A stretch of 64,000 bases of DNA from Deinococcus roseus (GTDB lineage: Bacteria > Deinococcota > Deinococci > Deinococcales > Deinococcaceae). The DNA is taken from positions 66,784 to 130,783 of the forward strand of contig NZ_BMOD01000013.1 in NCBI RefSeq assembly GCF_014646895.1, in the 5' to 3' direction. The notes beneath the pieces were generated by a model. That model had not been told where the DNA came from and did not search any database. It saw nothing but the letters and a program-made list of their open reading frames with translations. Position 1 is the stretch's first letter. Each line of letters starts with the position of its first letter. A program made the translations under genes and the position numbers. Below are positions 35,253 to 42,413 of the stretch, in pieces.

Positions 35253-35309
35253 CCGAGGGCCGAGGGCCGAAAGACAAGAGCCGAGAGCCGAGAGCCGAGG
35301 GCCGAGGGC
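35253..35309. repeat. CCGAGGG heptamer array, eight units
   Basis: Eight in-register heptamers: CCGAGGG x2, CCGAAAG, ACAAGAG, CCGAGAG x2, CCGAGGG x2. It starts 9 bases after the rbsA-type stop and is the inverted partner of 35469-35496. Confidence 0.85.
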
Positions 35310-35468
35310 AACGATCTCTTTCAGGCTGGGTTCTGCTGAACACATGTGGTGATGCCACAGGAAGCAATTCGCTTGCAAGAAACCTTCTTTCTTCCCAAAT
35401 TCCGATGCAACGGCTTCAGAAACCCTTCCAGCAAGGCCCTGATGGGCTCCACCCATTCAGATCAAATG

Positions 35469-35496
35469 CCCTCGGCCCTCGGCCCTCGGCCCTCGG
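35469..35496. repeat. CCCTCGG heptamer array, four units
   Basis: Four exact CCCTCGG units. Inverted relative to 35253-35309, so the two can pair over about four heptamers with an approximately 160-base loop. Confidence 0.85.
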
Positions 35497-35533
35497 CATT
35501 CTTTCACCCCCGTCCCAACGCACAAAACACCCC

Positions 35534-35561
35534 TTCACACCACAACAAGATCGGATAGAAT
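35534..35561 (+). promoter_or_regulatory. Promoter of the lacI gene at 35577
   Basis: TTCACA (35534-35539), a 16-base spacer and TAGAAT (35556-35561), followed by a GAGGG ribosome site before the ATG at 35577. Confidence 0.55.
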
Positions 35562-35576
35562 CTGAGGGTAAACGAT

Positions 35577-36581
35577 ATGGCGACGATTGAAGACGTGGCA
35601 AAAGAAGCGGGGGTGTCCCCGAGCACGGTGTCCAGGGCACTCAGCAGGCCGGACATGGTTTCCCAGGACACCCGGGACCGCATTCTGGCGGTGGCCCACC
35701 AGCTGGGGTATCAGGCCATTCAGCAGGCCAGGCTGGTCAAACAGCAGGCCTCCACGTCCATTGCGCTGCTGGTCACCGATCTGGAAAATCCTTTTTATGC
35801 CACCCTCGCCAAGGGGGTGCAGGCCGTGGCAGACCAGCACGGCTGCAACGTGCTTTTGTACGACACCGAGGAAGACGAACTGAAAGAAGAGCGCTTCCTG
35901 AAAGTCGCCATGCAGCAGAAAATCCAGGGCCTGCTGATCGTGCCGACCAAAGGCACCCTGAACCACCTGAAAGAGCTTGCAGAAGTGCCCGTGGTGGAAC
36001 TGGACTGTGCTTCGGGATTCTCCGGGGTGGGTCAGGTGCTGGCGGAAAACGTGCGGGGCACCGTGCTGGCCATGGACCACCTGATTTCGCTGGGGCACAA
36101 GAAAATTGGGTTCATTGGTGGACCTCCAGACATGTCCAGCACAGCAGAACGCCTGGAAGGATACCAGCAGGCCCTCGCGCTGGCAGGGTTGCTGCGGGAC
36201 CCCCGCTGGATCACTTATGGGTACGGTCTGGAATCTGGGGCAGCAGAAGTCACCCGCAAACTGATGGCCCTGCCCAAAGAGCCCCGTCCCACTGCGCTTT
36301 TTGTTGGCAATGCAGACATGATGATCGGGACTTTGACTGCGCTGCAGGACCTGAAACTGAAAGTGCCCCAGGATGTCTCCGTGGTGGGTTTCGATGATCC
36401 CCCCTGGGCCAAAATCCTGCAGCCTCCCCTGACCGTGGTGGCCCAGTCCCCTTACGAGATGGGCCGGGTGGCCTGCGGCATCCTGATGCAGAACCTGCAA
36501 CGGGAATTTGTGCTTCCACCACTGAACATCCGCCTCCCCACACAGCTGATTGTGCGGGGATCCACCGAACGTTTGCGCTGA
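35577..36581 (+). CDS. LacI-family regulator of the fructose importer
   Basis: A 334-residue repressor with its helix-turn-helix at 3-25 (TIEDVAKEAGVSPSTVSRALSR) and an effector domain opening SIALLVTDLENPFYATLAKGVQ. It stands between the two RbsA-type ATPase genes, all on the plus strand. TGCAA-type dyads lie before the frcB-like gene, near copy 1 and before copy 2, so it probably controls the split importer, with fructose or a phosphate ester as signal (inference). Confidence 0.89.
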   Translation: MATIEDVAKEAGVSPSTVSRALSRPDMVSQDTRDRILAVAHQLGYQAIQQARLVKQQASTSIALLVTDLENPFYATLAKGVQAVADQHGCNVLLYDTEEDELKEERFLKVAMQQKIQGLLIVPTKGTLNHLKELAEVPVVELDCASGFSGVGQVLAENVRGTVLAMDHLISLGHKKIGFIGGPPDMSSTAERLEGYQQALALAGLLRDPRWITYGYGLESGAAEVTRKLMALPKEPRPTALFVGNADMMIGTLTALQDLKLKVPQDVSVVGFDDPPWAKILQPPLTVVAQSPYEMGRVACGILMQNLQREFVLPPLNIRLPTQLIVRGSTERLR

Positions 36582-36609
36582 GGGGGATTTAAAACCCTTC
36601 CTGCCGAGA

Positions 36610-36682
36610 GGGCGCAGCACGCTGCCCCCCTGCAGGTCTGGTTTGAAATTTCGTCCAATAGGGGCGAGGCGTGCCCCCTACA
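36610..36682. repeat. Dispersed palindromic repeats, copies 4 and 5 (decayed)
   Basis: GGGCGCAGC-AC-GCTGCCCCC (36610-36629) and GGGGCGAGGC-GT-GCCCCCTACA (36661-36682) are degenerate members of the 27112/30316/30412 family. Confidence 0.6.
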
Positions 36683-36710
36683 TTGATCAATTCCATGTTT
36701 TGATCTGTTG

Positions 36711-36724
36711 CCCTCGGCCCTCGG
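36711..36724. repeat. CCCTCGG heptamers, two units
   Basis: Two exact units plus a decayed third (CCCTTCT). They lie close to the palindromic repeats, as at 30466. Confidence 0.75.
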
Positions 36725-36825
36725 CCCTTCTTGACCCGACGACGCGGTCCAAAGCGGTTTGTGACCGCTGGGTCGCTCGGCATCTTTCCCCCTGCAAACC
36801 CTCAAATGCAAGATTTCATGAAAAT

Positions 36826-36841
36826 TGCAAACAAGTTTGCA
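36826..36841. promoter_or_regulatory. TGCAA-type operator before the second ATPase gene
   Basis: TGCAAAC-AA-GTTTGCA, perfect 7-base arms, 9 bases upstream of the -35 box. Confidence 0.6.
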
Positions 36842-36850
36842 GAATAAACC

Positions 36851-36879
36851 TTGCCATCTTGCAGAGGGTGTGTCACAAT
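36851..36879 (+). promoter_or_regulatory. Promoter of the second ATPase gene
   Basis: TTGCCA (36851-36856), a 17-base spacer and CACAAT (36874-36879). It is the best match in the gap and lies just after the operator dyad. Confidence 0.55.
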
Positions 36880-37087
36880 GACCAGACAGACACAAGACCC
36901 GTTCACCTTGCCCACAGACACAACCCACAACCGGTCATCCTGCATGGATGGATCCTGCGACACCTGCTGTCCCGGTTCAGCCCTTTCTGGCGACCTGCCC
37001 CTTTGAGCAGGGATCGCTGGCTCCATTTTCTCCCCTTCAAGCCCTTCCCCAGAACGCTCTCGTTTTGCTTTCCAAAGGACCCGTCAA

Positions 37088-38608
37088 ATGAAGAAACCCA
37101 TGCTGGACATGAAAGACATCTCGAAACGCTTCGGCAACTTCTACGCCCTGAAGGGGGTGCAACTGCAAGCCTACGCCGGAGAGGTGCTGGCCCTGATGGG
37201 TGAAAACGGTGCAGGCAAATCCACCCTGATGAAAATTCTGGCCGGGGTGTACTCCAGTGACACCGGCAGCGTGCAAATTGACGGCAAGGAAGTGCACATC
37301 AAGAACCCTGTGCAGGCCCGCAAAGAAGGCATCAACCTGATTTACCAGGAGCTCAGCATCGCCATTCATTTGAATGTGGCAGAGAACGTGTTCATGGGGG
37401 CACAGCCCCAGAATGCGCTGGGTTTTGTGGATTTTGCCCACATGCACACCGAGACCGCCAAAGTGCTGGAGAAACTGGGGGCACGCTTCAATTCGCACAC
37501 CATGGCCAGTGAACTGTCCATTGCAGAGCAGCAACTGGTGGAAATTGCCCGCGCACTGGTGCACAAGAGCAAAGTTTTGATCATGGACGAGCCCACCGCC
37601 ACCCTTTCAGACCGCGAAACCGAGCGTCTGTTTGCCCTGATCCGGCAACTGCGCGATGAGGGCATCGCCATCATTTACATCTCGCACCGCATGCCCGAGG
37701 TCTATGAACTGGCAGACCGGGTGTCTGTCATCCGGGACGGCACCTACGTGGGCACCCTGCAGAAGCATGAAATCGACCCGGACCGCATCGTGCACATGAT
37801 GGTGGGCCGCGAACTCACCGATTTCTACCAGCGCAGCAAACTCTCCCACATTGGCGAGGTGATGCTGAAAGTGGACAACCTCTCCAGCAAAGGGGTGGTG
37901 CATCCCTGCTCGTTTGAAGTGCATGCCGGAGAGATTCTGGGGATTGCCGGACTGGTGGGTGCAGGCCGCACCGAACTGGCGAGGTTGCTCTTTGGTGCAG
38001 ACCCCAGGTCTTCTGGCGAGGTGTGGCTGCAAGGCGAAAAACTGAACATCCGTTCCCCCCAGGATGCCGTAAGGGCTGGCATTGGCTACCTGCCAGAGGA
38101 CCGCAAATCGCAGGGACTCTTCCTGCAGATGAGCGCCCTGGAAAACATCGGGATGAACGTGCTGGAAAAACACAGCAAGTGGGGCCTGCTGAATTACAGG
38201 GTGCTGGAGAAACTGACCAAAGACGCCATTCAGTCCATGGCCCTGAAGGTCAGCAGTCCCAGGGATCTGGCCATTGATCTGTCGGGAGGCAACCAGCAGA
38301 AACTGCTGCTGGCCCGCTGGATGGAGATTCAGCCCAGAGTGCTGATTCTGGACGAACCGACCCGTGGGGTGGATGTGGGGGCCAAGAGCGAAATCTACCG
38401 CATGATGGGCGAACTGGCCGCAAAGGGCGTGGCGGTGATCTGCATCAGCAGCGAACTGCTGGAAGTGATGGGCCTTGCAGACCGCATCCTGGTGATGCGT
38501 GAAGGTGAAATCGTCGGGGAGGTGAGTGGCAAGGAAATCGAGCAGGACAACATCATGCGCATGGCCACCGGAGCGGAGTACATTCCTTCAGCCCTGGTCG
38601 GAGCGTAA
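37088..38608 (+). CDS. Sugar ABC ATPase with two nucleotide-binding domains (RbsA type), copy 2
   Basis: A 506-residue paralogue of the ATPase at 33657. Domain 1 has GENGAGKST, LSIAEQQ and VLIMDEPTATL; domain 2 has GLVGAGRTE, LSGGNQQK and VLILDEPTRGVDVG. Both look functional, with all motifs intact. No permease or binding protein is adjacent, so it may be a second ATPase for the Frc-like permease at 31022 or serve a CUT2 system elsewhere. Its own operator and promoter suggest use under other conditions than copy 1. Confidence 0.9.
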   Translation: MKKPMLDMKDISKRFGNFYALKGVQLQAYAGEVLALMGENGAGKSTLMKILAGVYSSDTGSVQIDGKEVHIKNPVQARKEGINLIYQELSIAIHLNVAENVFMGAQPQNALGFVDFAHMHTETAKVLEKLGARFNSHTMASELSIAEQQLVEIARALVHKSKVLIMDEPTATLSDRETERLFALIRQLRDEGIAIIYISHRMPEVYELADRVSVIRDGTYVGTLQKHEIDPDRIVHMMVGRELTDFYQRSKLSHIGEVMLKVDNLSSKGVVHPCSFEVHAGEILGIAGLVGAGRTELARLLFGADPRSSGEVWLQGEKLNIRSPQDAVRAGIGYLPEDRKSQGLFLQMSALENIGMNVLEKHSKWGLLNYRVLEKLTKDAIQSMALKVSSPRDLAIDLSGGNQQKLLLARWMEIQPRVLILDEPTRGVDVGAKSEIYRMMGELAAKGVAVICISSELLEVMGLADRILVMREGEIVGEVSGKEIEQDNIMRMATGAEYIPSALVGA

Positions 38609-38624
38609 AGCAGCACCCTCTCAG

Positions 38625-38678
38625 CGTCCAGAAGACCTCCTGCACACTCCTTTTCTGGTTTTCTGGACGTTACTTTTT
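38625..38678 (+). terminator. Probable terminator after the second ATPase gene
   Basis: CGTCCAGAA (38625-38633) pairs with TTCTGGACG (38661-38669), followed by a run ending in TTTTT. The loop is long (27 bases), so the call is tentative. Confidence 0.45.
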
Positions 38679-38706
38679 CCTTACCGAACGCTTAAGATTT
38701 CAGCTG

Positions 38707-38735
38707 TTGTTCAGCTTGCATGGGTGCGCTACACT
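38707..38735 (+). promoter_or_regulatory. Promoter of the hypothetical gene at 38885
   Basis: TTGTTC (38707-38712), a 17-base spacer and TACACT (38730-38735), leaving an approximately 140-base leader with a GGAG ribosome site close to the ATG. Confidence 0.6.
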
Positions 38736-38884
38736 GTTTTTGGAACCTCTTCCACTTCTGATTTTCTACCCCTCCAGACGGATGGCGCCTGCCATCCCTC
38801 CCCTTCTGATGGCCGTCCGGCCCACCACCTGGGACCAGGACATCTTCATCCGCACCTCCCGTTTTTGCAGAAGGAGAAAGAACC

Positions 38885-39409
38885 ATGAGCGGTAGCGACA
38901 CCGAACGACATGCCATGCTGAGCGCACAGAACCTCCCCAAGACCTCCAAATTTGAAGAAGCCCTTTACTCTCTGGGCGACGAGTGGGAAATGATCGAGCA
39001 CGTGCACCTCGGGCACTTCACCAACCTGTACGTGTTTCTGTCGGTGTACGGGGTGCATGTGGTCTTTCCCCAGACGGTCTACGGGGTGGTGGACCATTAC
39101 CGCTACCGGCTGGTGATCAACAACGAGAACATCAGCAAACTGGCCGAAAGCATCCTGAAAAGCACCGTGAACCTGAAACGCATGCTGAACTGCCCGGTCA
39201 TCCCCATCATGCTGCACCGCCAGCTCATCGACGCAGAAGAAGCCAGAGACGGGTTTTACGACAGCAAACACCCCCGCCAGTGGGACTTCATCGGGGTGAA
39301 ACTGCTCACATGGGAAAGCTTCGGGCCGCACCTGAAAGCCACCAAGCAGCCCGTGCTGACCCAGGAAGAACTGAAAGTCGTCAGACAGAAGCTGAAAAAT
39401 TTGTTCTGA
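38885..39409 (+). CDS. Conserved-looking hypothetical protein, possible NERD-like fold
   Basis: A 174-residue cytoplasmic protein with no signal or membrane segment. I do not recognise a firm family. The order of a short strand pair (HLGHFTNLYVFLSVYGVHVVFP), a helix (ISKLAESILKSTVNLKRML) and a strand (CPVIPIMLHRQ) faintly resembles the nuclease-related NERD layout, but the catalytic residues cannot be assigned. It has its own promoter and terminator and so is a single-gene unit, between the ATPase gene and a diguanylate cyclase. Confidence 0.7.
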   Translation: MSGSDTERHAMLSAQNLPKTSKFEEALYSLGDEWEMIEHVHLGHFTNLYVFLSVYGVHVVFPQTVYGVVDHYRYRLVINNENISKLAESILKSTVNLKRMLNCPVIPIMLHRQLIDAEEARDGFYDSKHPRQWDFIGVKLLTWESFGPHLKATKQPVLTQEELKVVRQKLKNLF

Positions 39410-39426
39410 ACATGACCAGACCCAGA

Positions 39427-39457
39427 CCGGGACCCCACAGGTCCCGGCTTTTCTTTT
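39427..39457 (+). terminator. Rho-independent terminator
   Basis: CCGGGACC (39427-39434) pairs with GGTCCCGG (39440-39447) around CCACA, followed by CTTTTCTTTT. It ends the 38885 gene and lies against the end of the converging cyclase gene. Confidence 0.82.
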
Positions 39458-39462
39458 GAGGG

Positions 39463-41820
39463 CTAAACCCGATTTCCCTCAAAGAAATGGTACTGGTTCT
39501 TGCCGTTTTTCTTGGCGTGGTACATGGACTGGTCGGCGTGGATCATCAGGGTTTCGGCATCGTCGGCATCTTGTGGAAAGAGGGCAATCCCGATGCTGGC
39601 CGAGATGTGGGCCTCGTTGCGACCCACCTGCACCGGTTTGTTCAGCAGGTGCAGGATGCGGTCTGCAATCATGGCGGCAGTCTGGCGGTCCGAGAGGCGG
39701 GTCAGCAGGATCACGAATTCATCCCCGGCCAGCCTGGCCAGCACATCGCTGCTGCGGGTGCACTCCCTCAGGCGGCGGGTGACCTCCAGCAAAAGCTGGT
39801 CTCCGGCCTGGTGCCCGTAGGTGTCGTTGACCTCTTTAAACCGATCCAGATCAATGAACAGCACGGCAGATTTCTCCTGGGTGCGGGCATGCTCCCGGAC
39901 CTGCTGGGAAAGCAACTCGAAGAACAGGCGGCGGTTGGGCAGATCGGTGAGGGGGTCATGGTGGGCCTGGTGGCGGATGCGCTGCTCGGCCTGCTTTTGC
40001 TCGGTGATGTCCTGGGCGGTGCCCAGAATGCGCCTGTGGGTGTTCTCCTGCACCACCTGCGCGTAAAAGCGCAGCACCTTCTCCTGACCCAGCAGGGATT
40101 TGACCCGGAAATCCACACTCTGGGTGGTCTCTGGCCGTCCTTCTTCTGCCGTCAGACGGCGAAAAATGCCTTCCAGCAGCGGTTGATCGTCGGGGTGCAC
40201 ATAGCGCTCACTGAAGGCGTAAAAGTCCAGGGTGATGTGCCCGTGGGCCTGCTGCACCCCAAAGAATTCCTGCAGGGTGGGATCGAGCTCCAGTTCCATG
40301 CTGTGGGGGTGCAGTTCCCAGATGCCGATGCCTCCGGTTTCGGTGGCCAGCACCAGACGGCGTGAGAGGGCCTGCATTTGCTGTCTGGCCTGCACCATTT
40401 CGGTGATGTTCTGCACGGTGCCGTGAACAAATTCGGGCTGACCCTGCACAGTGCACACCACCCTGCCCCGCACATTCAGCCACAGGGTGGGCTGTTCAGG
40501 GAGGTGCACCTCCAGATCCAGCTGAAAGTAGCTGGTGTCTTTCTGGCTGGCATCTTTCTGCAAGGCGTTTTTCAGGTCCTGCAGGCGCTGCCAGCTTTGC
40601 GGGGTGAGCACCTGCTCCCAATGTTCTTTTGGCAGGGGAGCGGGCAAACCCAGCAGGTGCAGCAGTTCAGCGTTCCATTCCAGCGTGCCTGAAGGCAGGT
40701 GAACCCTCCAGCGGCTGAACTGGGCGATGCGGTACGCTTCCTGCAATTCCTGTTGCAAATTGTGCTGTTCCGTAAAATCCCAGCAGCAGCCCACCAACAC
40801 CTCCCGGCCGGCCTGCACAACCTGCTGACCAGAGATCTTCAATTGCCGGATTCCGCCCGAGGGCAGCATCAGGCGGCACTCCACCTGAAAGGGCAATCCT
40901 GAACGGGCCTGCCGAACCGTCCAGCGCACCTTTTCCTGGTCTTCCGGGTGAATCCAGTCCAGCCCGCTGTCCAGGGTCAGGGAAAAGGTTGGCTGCAAAG
41001 GCACCATCACCGAATCAAACTGCAAGGCCTGGCTCTGCACGTCCAGCGTCCAGGGCACCATGCTGCCTGCAGACACCGCCAGTTGCACCTGCACCTCCTG
41101 CACCTGTTGCCTTGCCAGTTGCTGCTGGAACGCGGTGACATCCTGCAGCATCACAGACAGGTGCTTCTGACCTGACAGGACCATCGGGCTTCCAGTCAGG
41201 TGCAGCCAGTTGACCTGGCGACCCCGTTTCAGGGAAAGGGTGCGACTGAACGGCTGTGTGGCGGCGAGGTCCAGTGGCAATTCAGGGAAATGCTGCACCT
41301 GCAAAGCGTCCAGTCCAGCCGTACCCTGCTGCAAAAGGCGCAGGAAACCCGCATTGTGCCACACCACTTCACCCTGCTCTGTCACCACTGCCAGCCCCAG
41401 GTCGCTCTGCTCGCACACCTCCTGCAAAGCCACCGCCGGATCCAGACCAGACACCAGATACAGCAGCAAAGCCAGCGGGTTCCCATCGTGCACCACGGCT
41501 TCCAGACGGAACTGAAAGGTCCTGAAAATGCCATCTGGATCAGACAGGGTGAGGTCCAGGGTTTTGCTGTGGCTGAACTGCTGCACCTCCTGCTGCAACA
41601 GGGCAAGGGTGCGGGCCTCCCACACCGAGGACACAAAAATGGGATGCCCGATCAGGTTCTCCCGGCTGAGCTGGTGGGTTTTCACGGCCTGATCGCTGAT
41701 TTCCTCCACCTGTCCGTCCAGGGTCATCAGCCACAGGGGCACCTGAAACATGCGGCAGCAGGCTTTGAGGTCCACAGAAATGCGGTGGGAAGGGGTGGGG
41801 GTCCAGCGGGTTTTCTTCAT
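39463..41820 (-). CDS. Diguanylate cyclase with several PAS domains
   Basis: A 785-residue signalling enzyme expected to make cyclic di-GMP. ATG 41820 is chosen (GGAGG upstream; the preceding residues look untranslated). Roughly four PAS/PAC repeats fill residues 20-610, with VQNITEMVQARQQ and TAQDITEQKQAEQRIRHQAHHDPLTDLPNRR as the linkers before GGDEF. The active motif is AGDEF (698-702), an accepted functional variant, and an RSSD I-site lies 5 residues before it, so product inhibition is likely. No EAL domain and no membrane segment, so it senses a cytoplasmic cue, perhaps redox or a ligand. Confidence 0.9.
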   Translation of the reverse strand: MKKTRWTPTPSHRISVDLKACCRMFQVPLWLMTLDGQVEEISDQAVKTHQLSRENLIGHPIFVSSVWEARTLALLQQEVQQFSHSKTLDLTLSDPDGIFRTFQFRLEAVVHDGNPLALLLYLVSGLDPAVALQEVCEQSDLGLAVVTEQGEVVWHNAGFLRLLQQGTAGLDALQVQHFPELPLDLAATQPFSRTLSLKRGRQVNWLHLTGSPMVLSGQKHLSVMLQDVTAFQQQLARQQVQEVQVQLAVSAGSMVPWTLDVQSQALQFDSVMVPLQPTFSLTLDSGLDWIHPEDQEKVRWTVRQARSGLPFQVECRLMLPSGGIRQLKISGQQVVQAGREVLVGCCWDFTEQHNLQQELQEAYRIAQFSRWRVHLPSGTLEWNAELLHLLGLPAPLPKEHWEQVLTPQSWQRLQDLKNALQKDASQKDTSYFQLDLEVHLPEQPTLWLNVRGRVVCTVQGQPEFVHGTVQNITEMVQARQQMQALSRRLVLATETGGIGIWELHPHSMELELDPTLQEFFGVQQAHGHITLDFYAFSERYVHPDDQPLLEGIFRRLTAEEGRPETTQSVDFRVKSLLGQEKVLRFYAQVVQENTHRRILGTAQDITEQKQAEQRIRHQAHHDPLTDLPNRRLFFELLSQQVREHARTQEKSAVLFIDLDRFKEVNDTYGHQAGDQLLLEVTRRLRECTRSSDVLARLAGDEFVILLTRLSDRQTAAMIADRILHLLNKPVQVGRNEAHISASIGIALFPQDADDAETLMIHADQSMYHAKKNGKNQYHFFEGNRV

Positions 41821-42413
41821 GCTGCAATTCCTCCCCGGGGTCTGCCAGCACAGGCAGACCAGAACAGGCACATCTGGATGCACCGAAACCTGGATGGGTT
41901 GAATTCAGGGTAACGAAAACAGCCTGTCAGGATACTTACCCTGTTACACCTTTGGAGAAAAAATCAAAAACAAGCTGTTATGACAGTCTCTGTTGTCAGG
42001 AAAGCGAAAATGGCGATCATGGGCACAACACCTGCAGCAGGGGCCACATGGCCCCTGCGTTTTTCTGCATTTCCATGTGGTTCTCCCGGAAAGGCAAGCC
42101 AGAACCTCTCTGGCATTGTTCTAAATGGCTCAGATGACTTTCATCCCAAACCCTTTAAAATAAATGGGCATGCCTTTCTTGCCTGCTTCATCTCAACATG
42201 TTCACTGTCCTCTTGCGCTGGCAGCACATGTTTTCAAAACAGCGAGATGGGCTGAATGATCAGGCATGCAAGCCCAATGCATTTGCAGGACATCAAGTAT
42301 TCAATGGTTGACAATACATTTCAATGTGTCCGCCCAGATCCATTTTCAGAGCTTGATCTGGGACCAGGAACCGGGCCGTTTGTGCGCTTCAGATGGGACA
42401 GGAAAGGGATGTC
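41821..42413. other. Long gap with an orphan terminator
   Basis: 593 bases between two divergent genes. A strong plus-strand terminator at 42037-42064 ends no visible gene. TTGACA at about 42308 and a TAAAAT near 42155 are promoter fragments, but I could not assemble a full promoter for the gene at 42414. Open frames here look random. Confidence 0.5.
42037..42064 (+). terminator. Orphan Rho-independent terminator
   Basis: GCAGGGGCC (42037-42045), ACAT loop, GGCCCCTGC (42050-42058), then GTTTTT. This is a perfect plus-strand terminator with no coding gene before it; an upstream small RNA or a short leader transcript is possible. Confidence 0.75.

Larger units (their letters stand above)
35244..35576. 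other. Gap with inverted heptamer arrays and lacI promoter
   Basis: 333 bases without a gene. It is framed by CCGAGGG units (35253-35309) and CCCTCGG units (35469-35496) in opposite orientation, with a CTTGCAAGAAACC word near 35370 between them. The lacI promoter follows. Confidence 0.65.
36582..37087. other. Gap before the second ATPase gene
   Basis: 506 bases without a supported gene. It contains two decayed palindromic repeats (36610-36633, 36661-36682), CCCTCGG heptamers (36711-36724), a TGCAA dyad (36826-36841), and the promoter at 36851-36879. A leader of roughly 200 bases would precede the ATPase start. Confidence 0.6.

Noticed and set aside
41980..42255. Small secreted protein in the gap before the TPR regulator
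   Set aside because: A perfect terminator lies inside the frame, so it cannot be a translated gene of that length.
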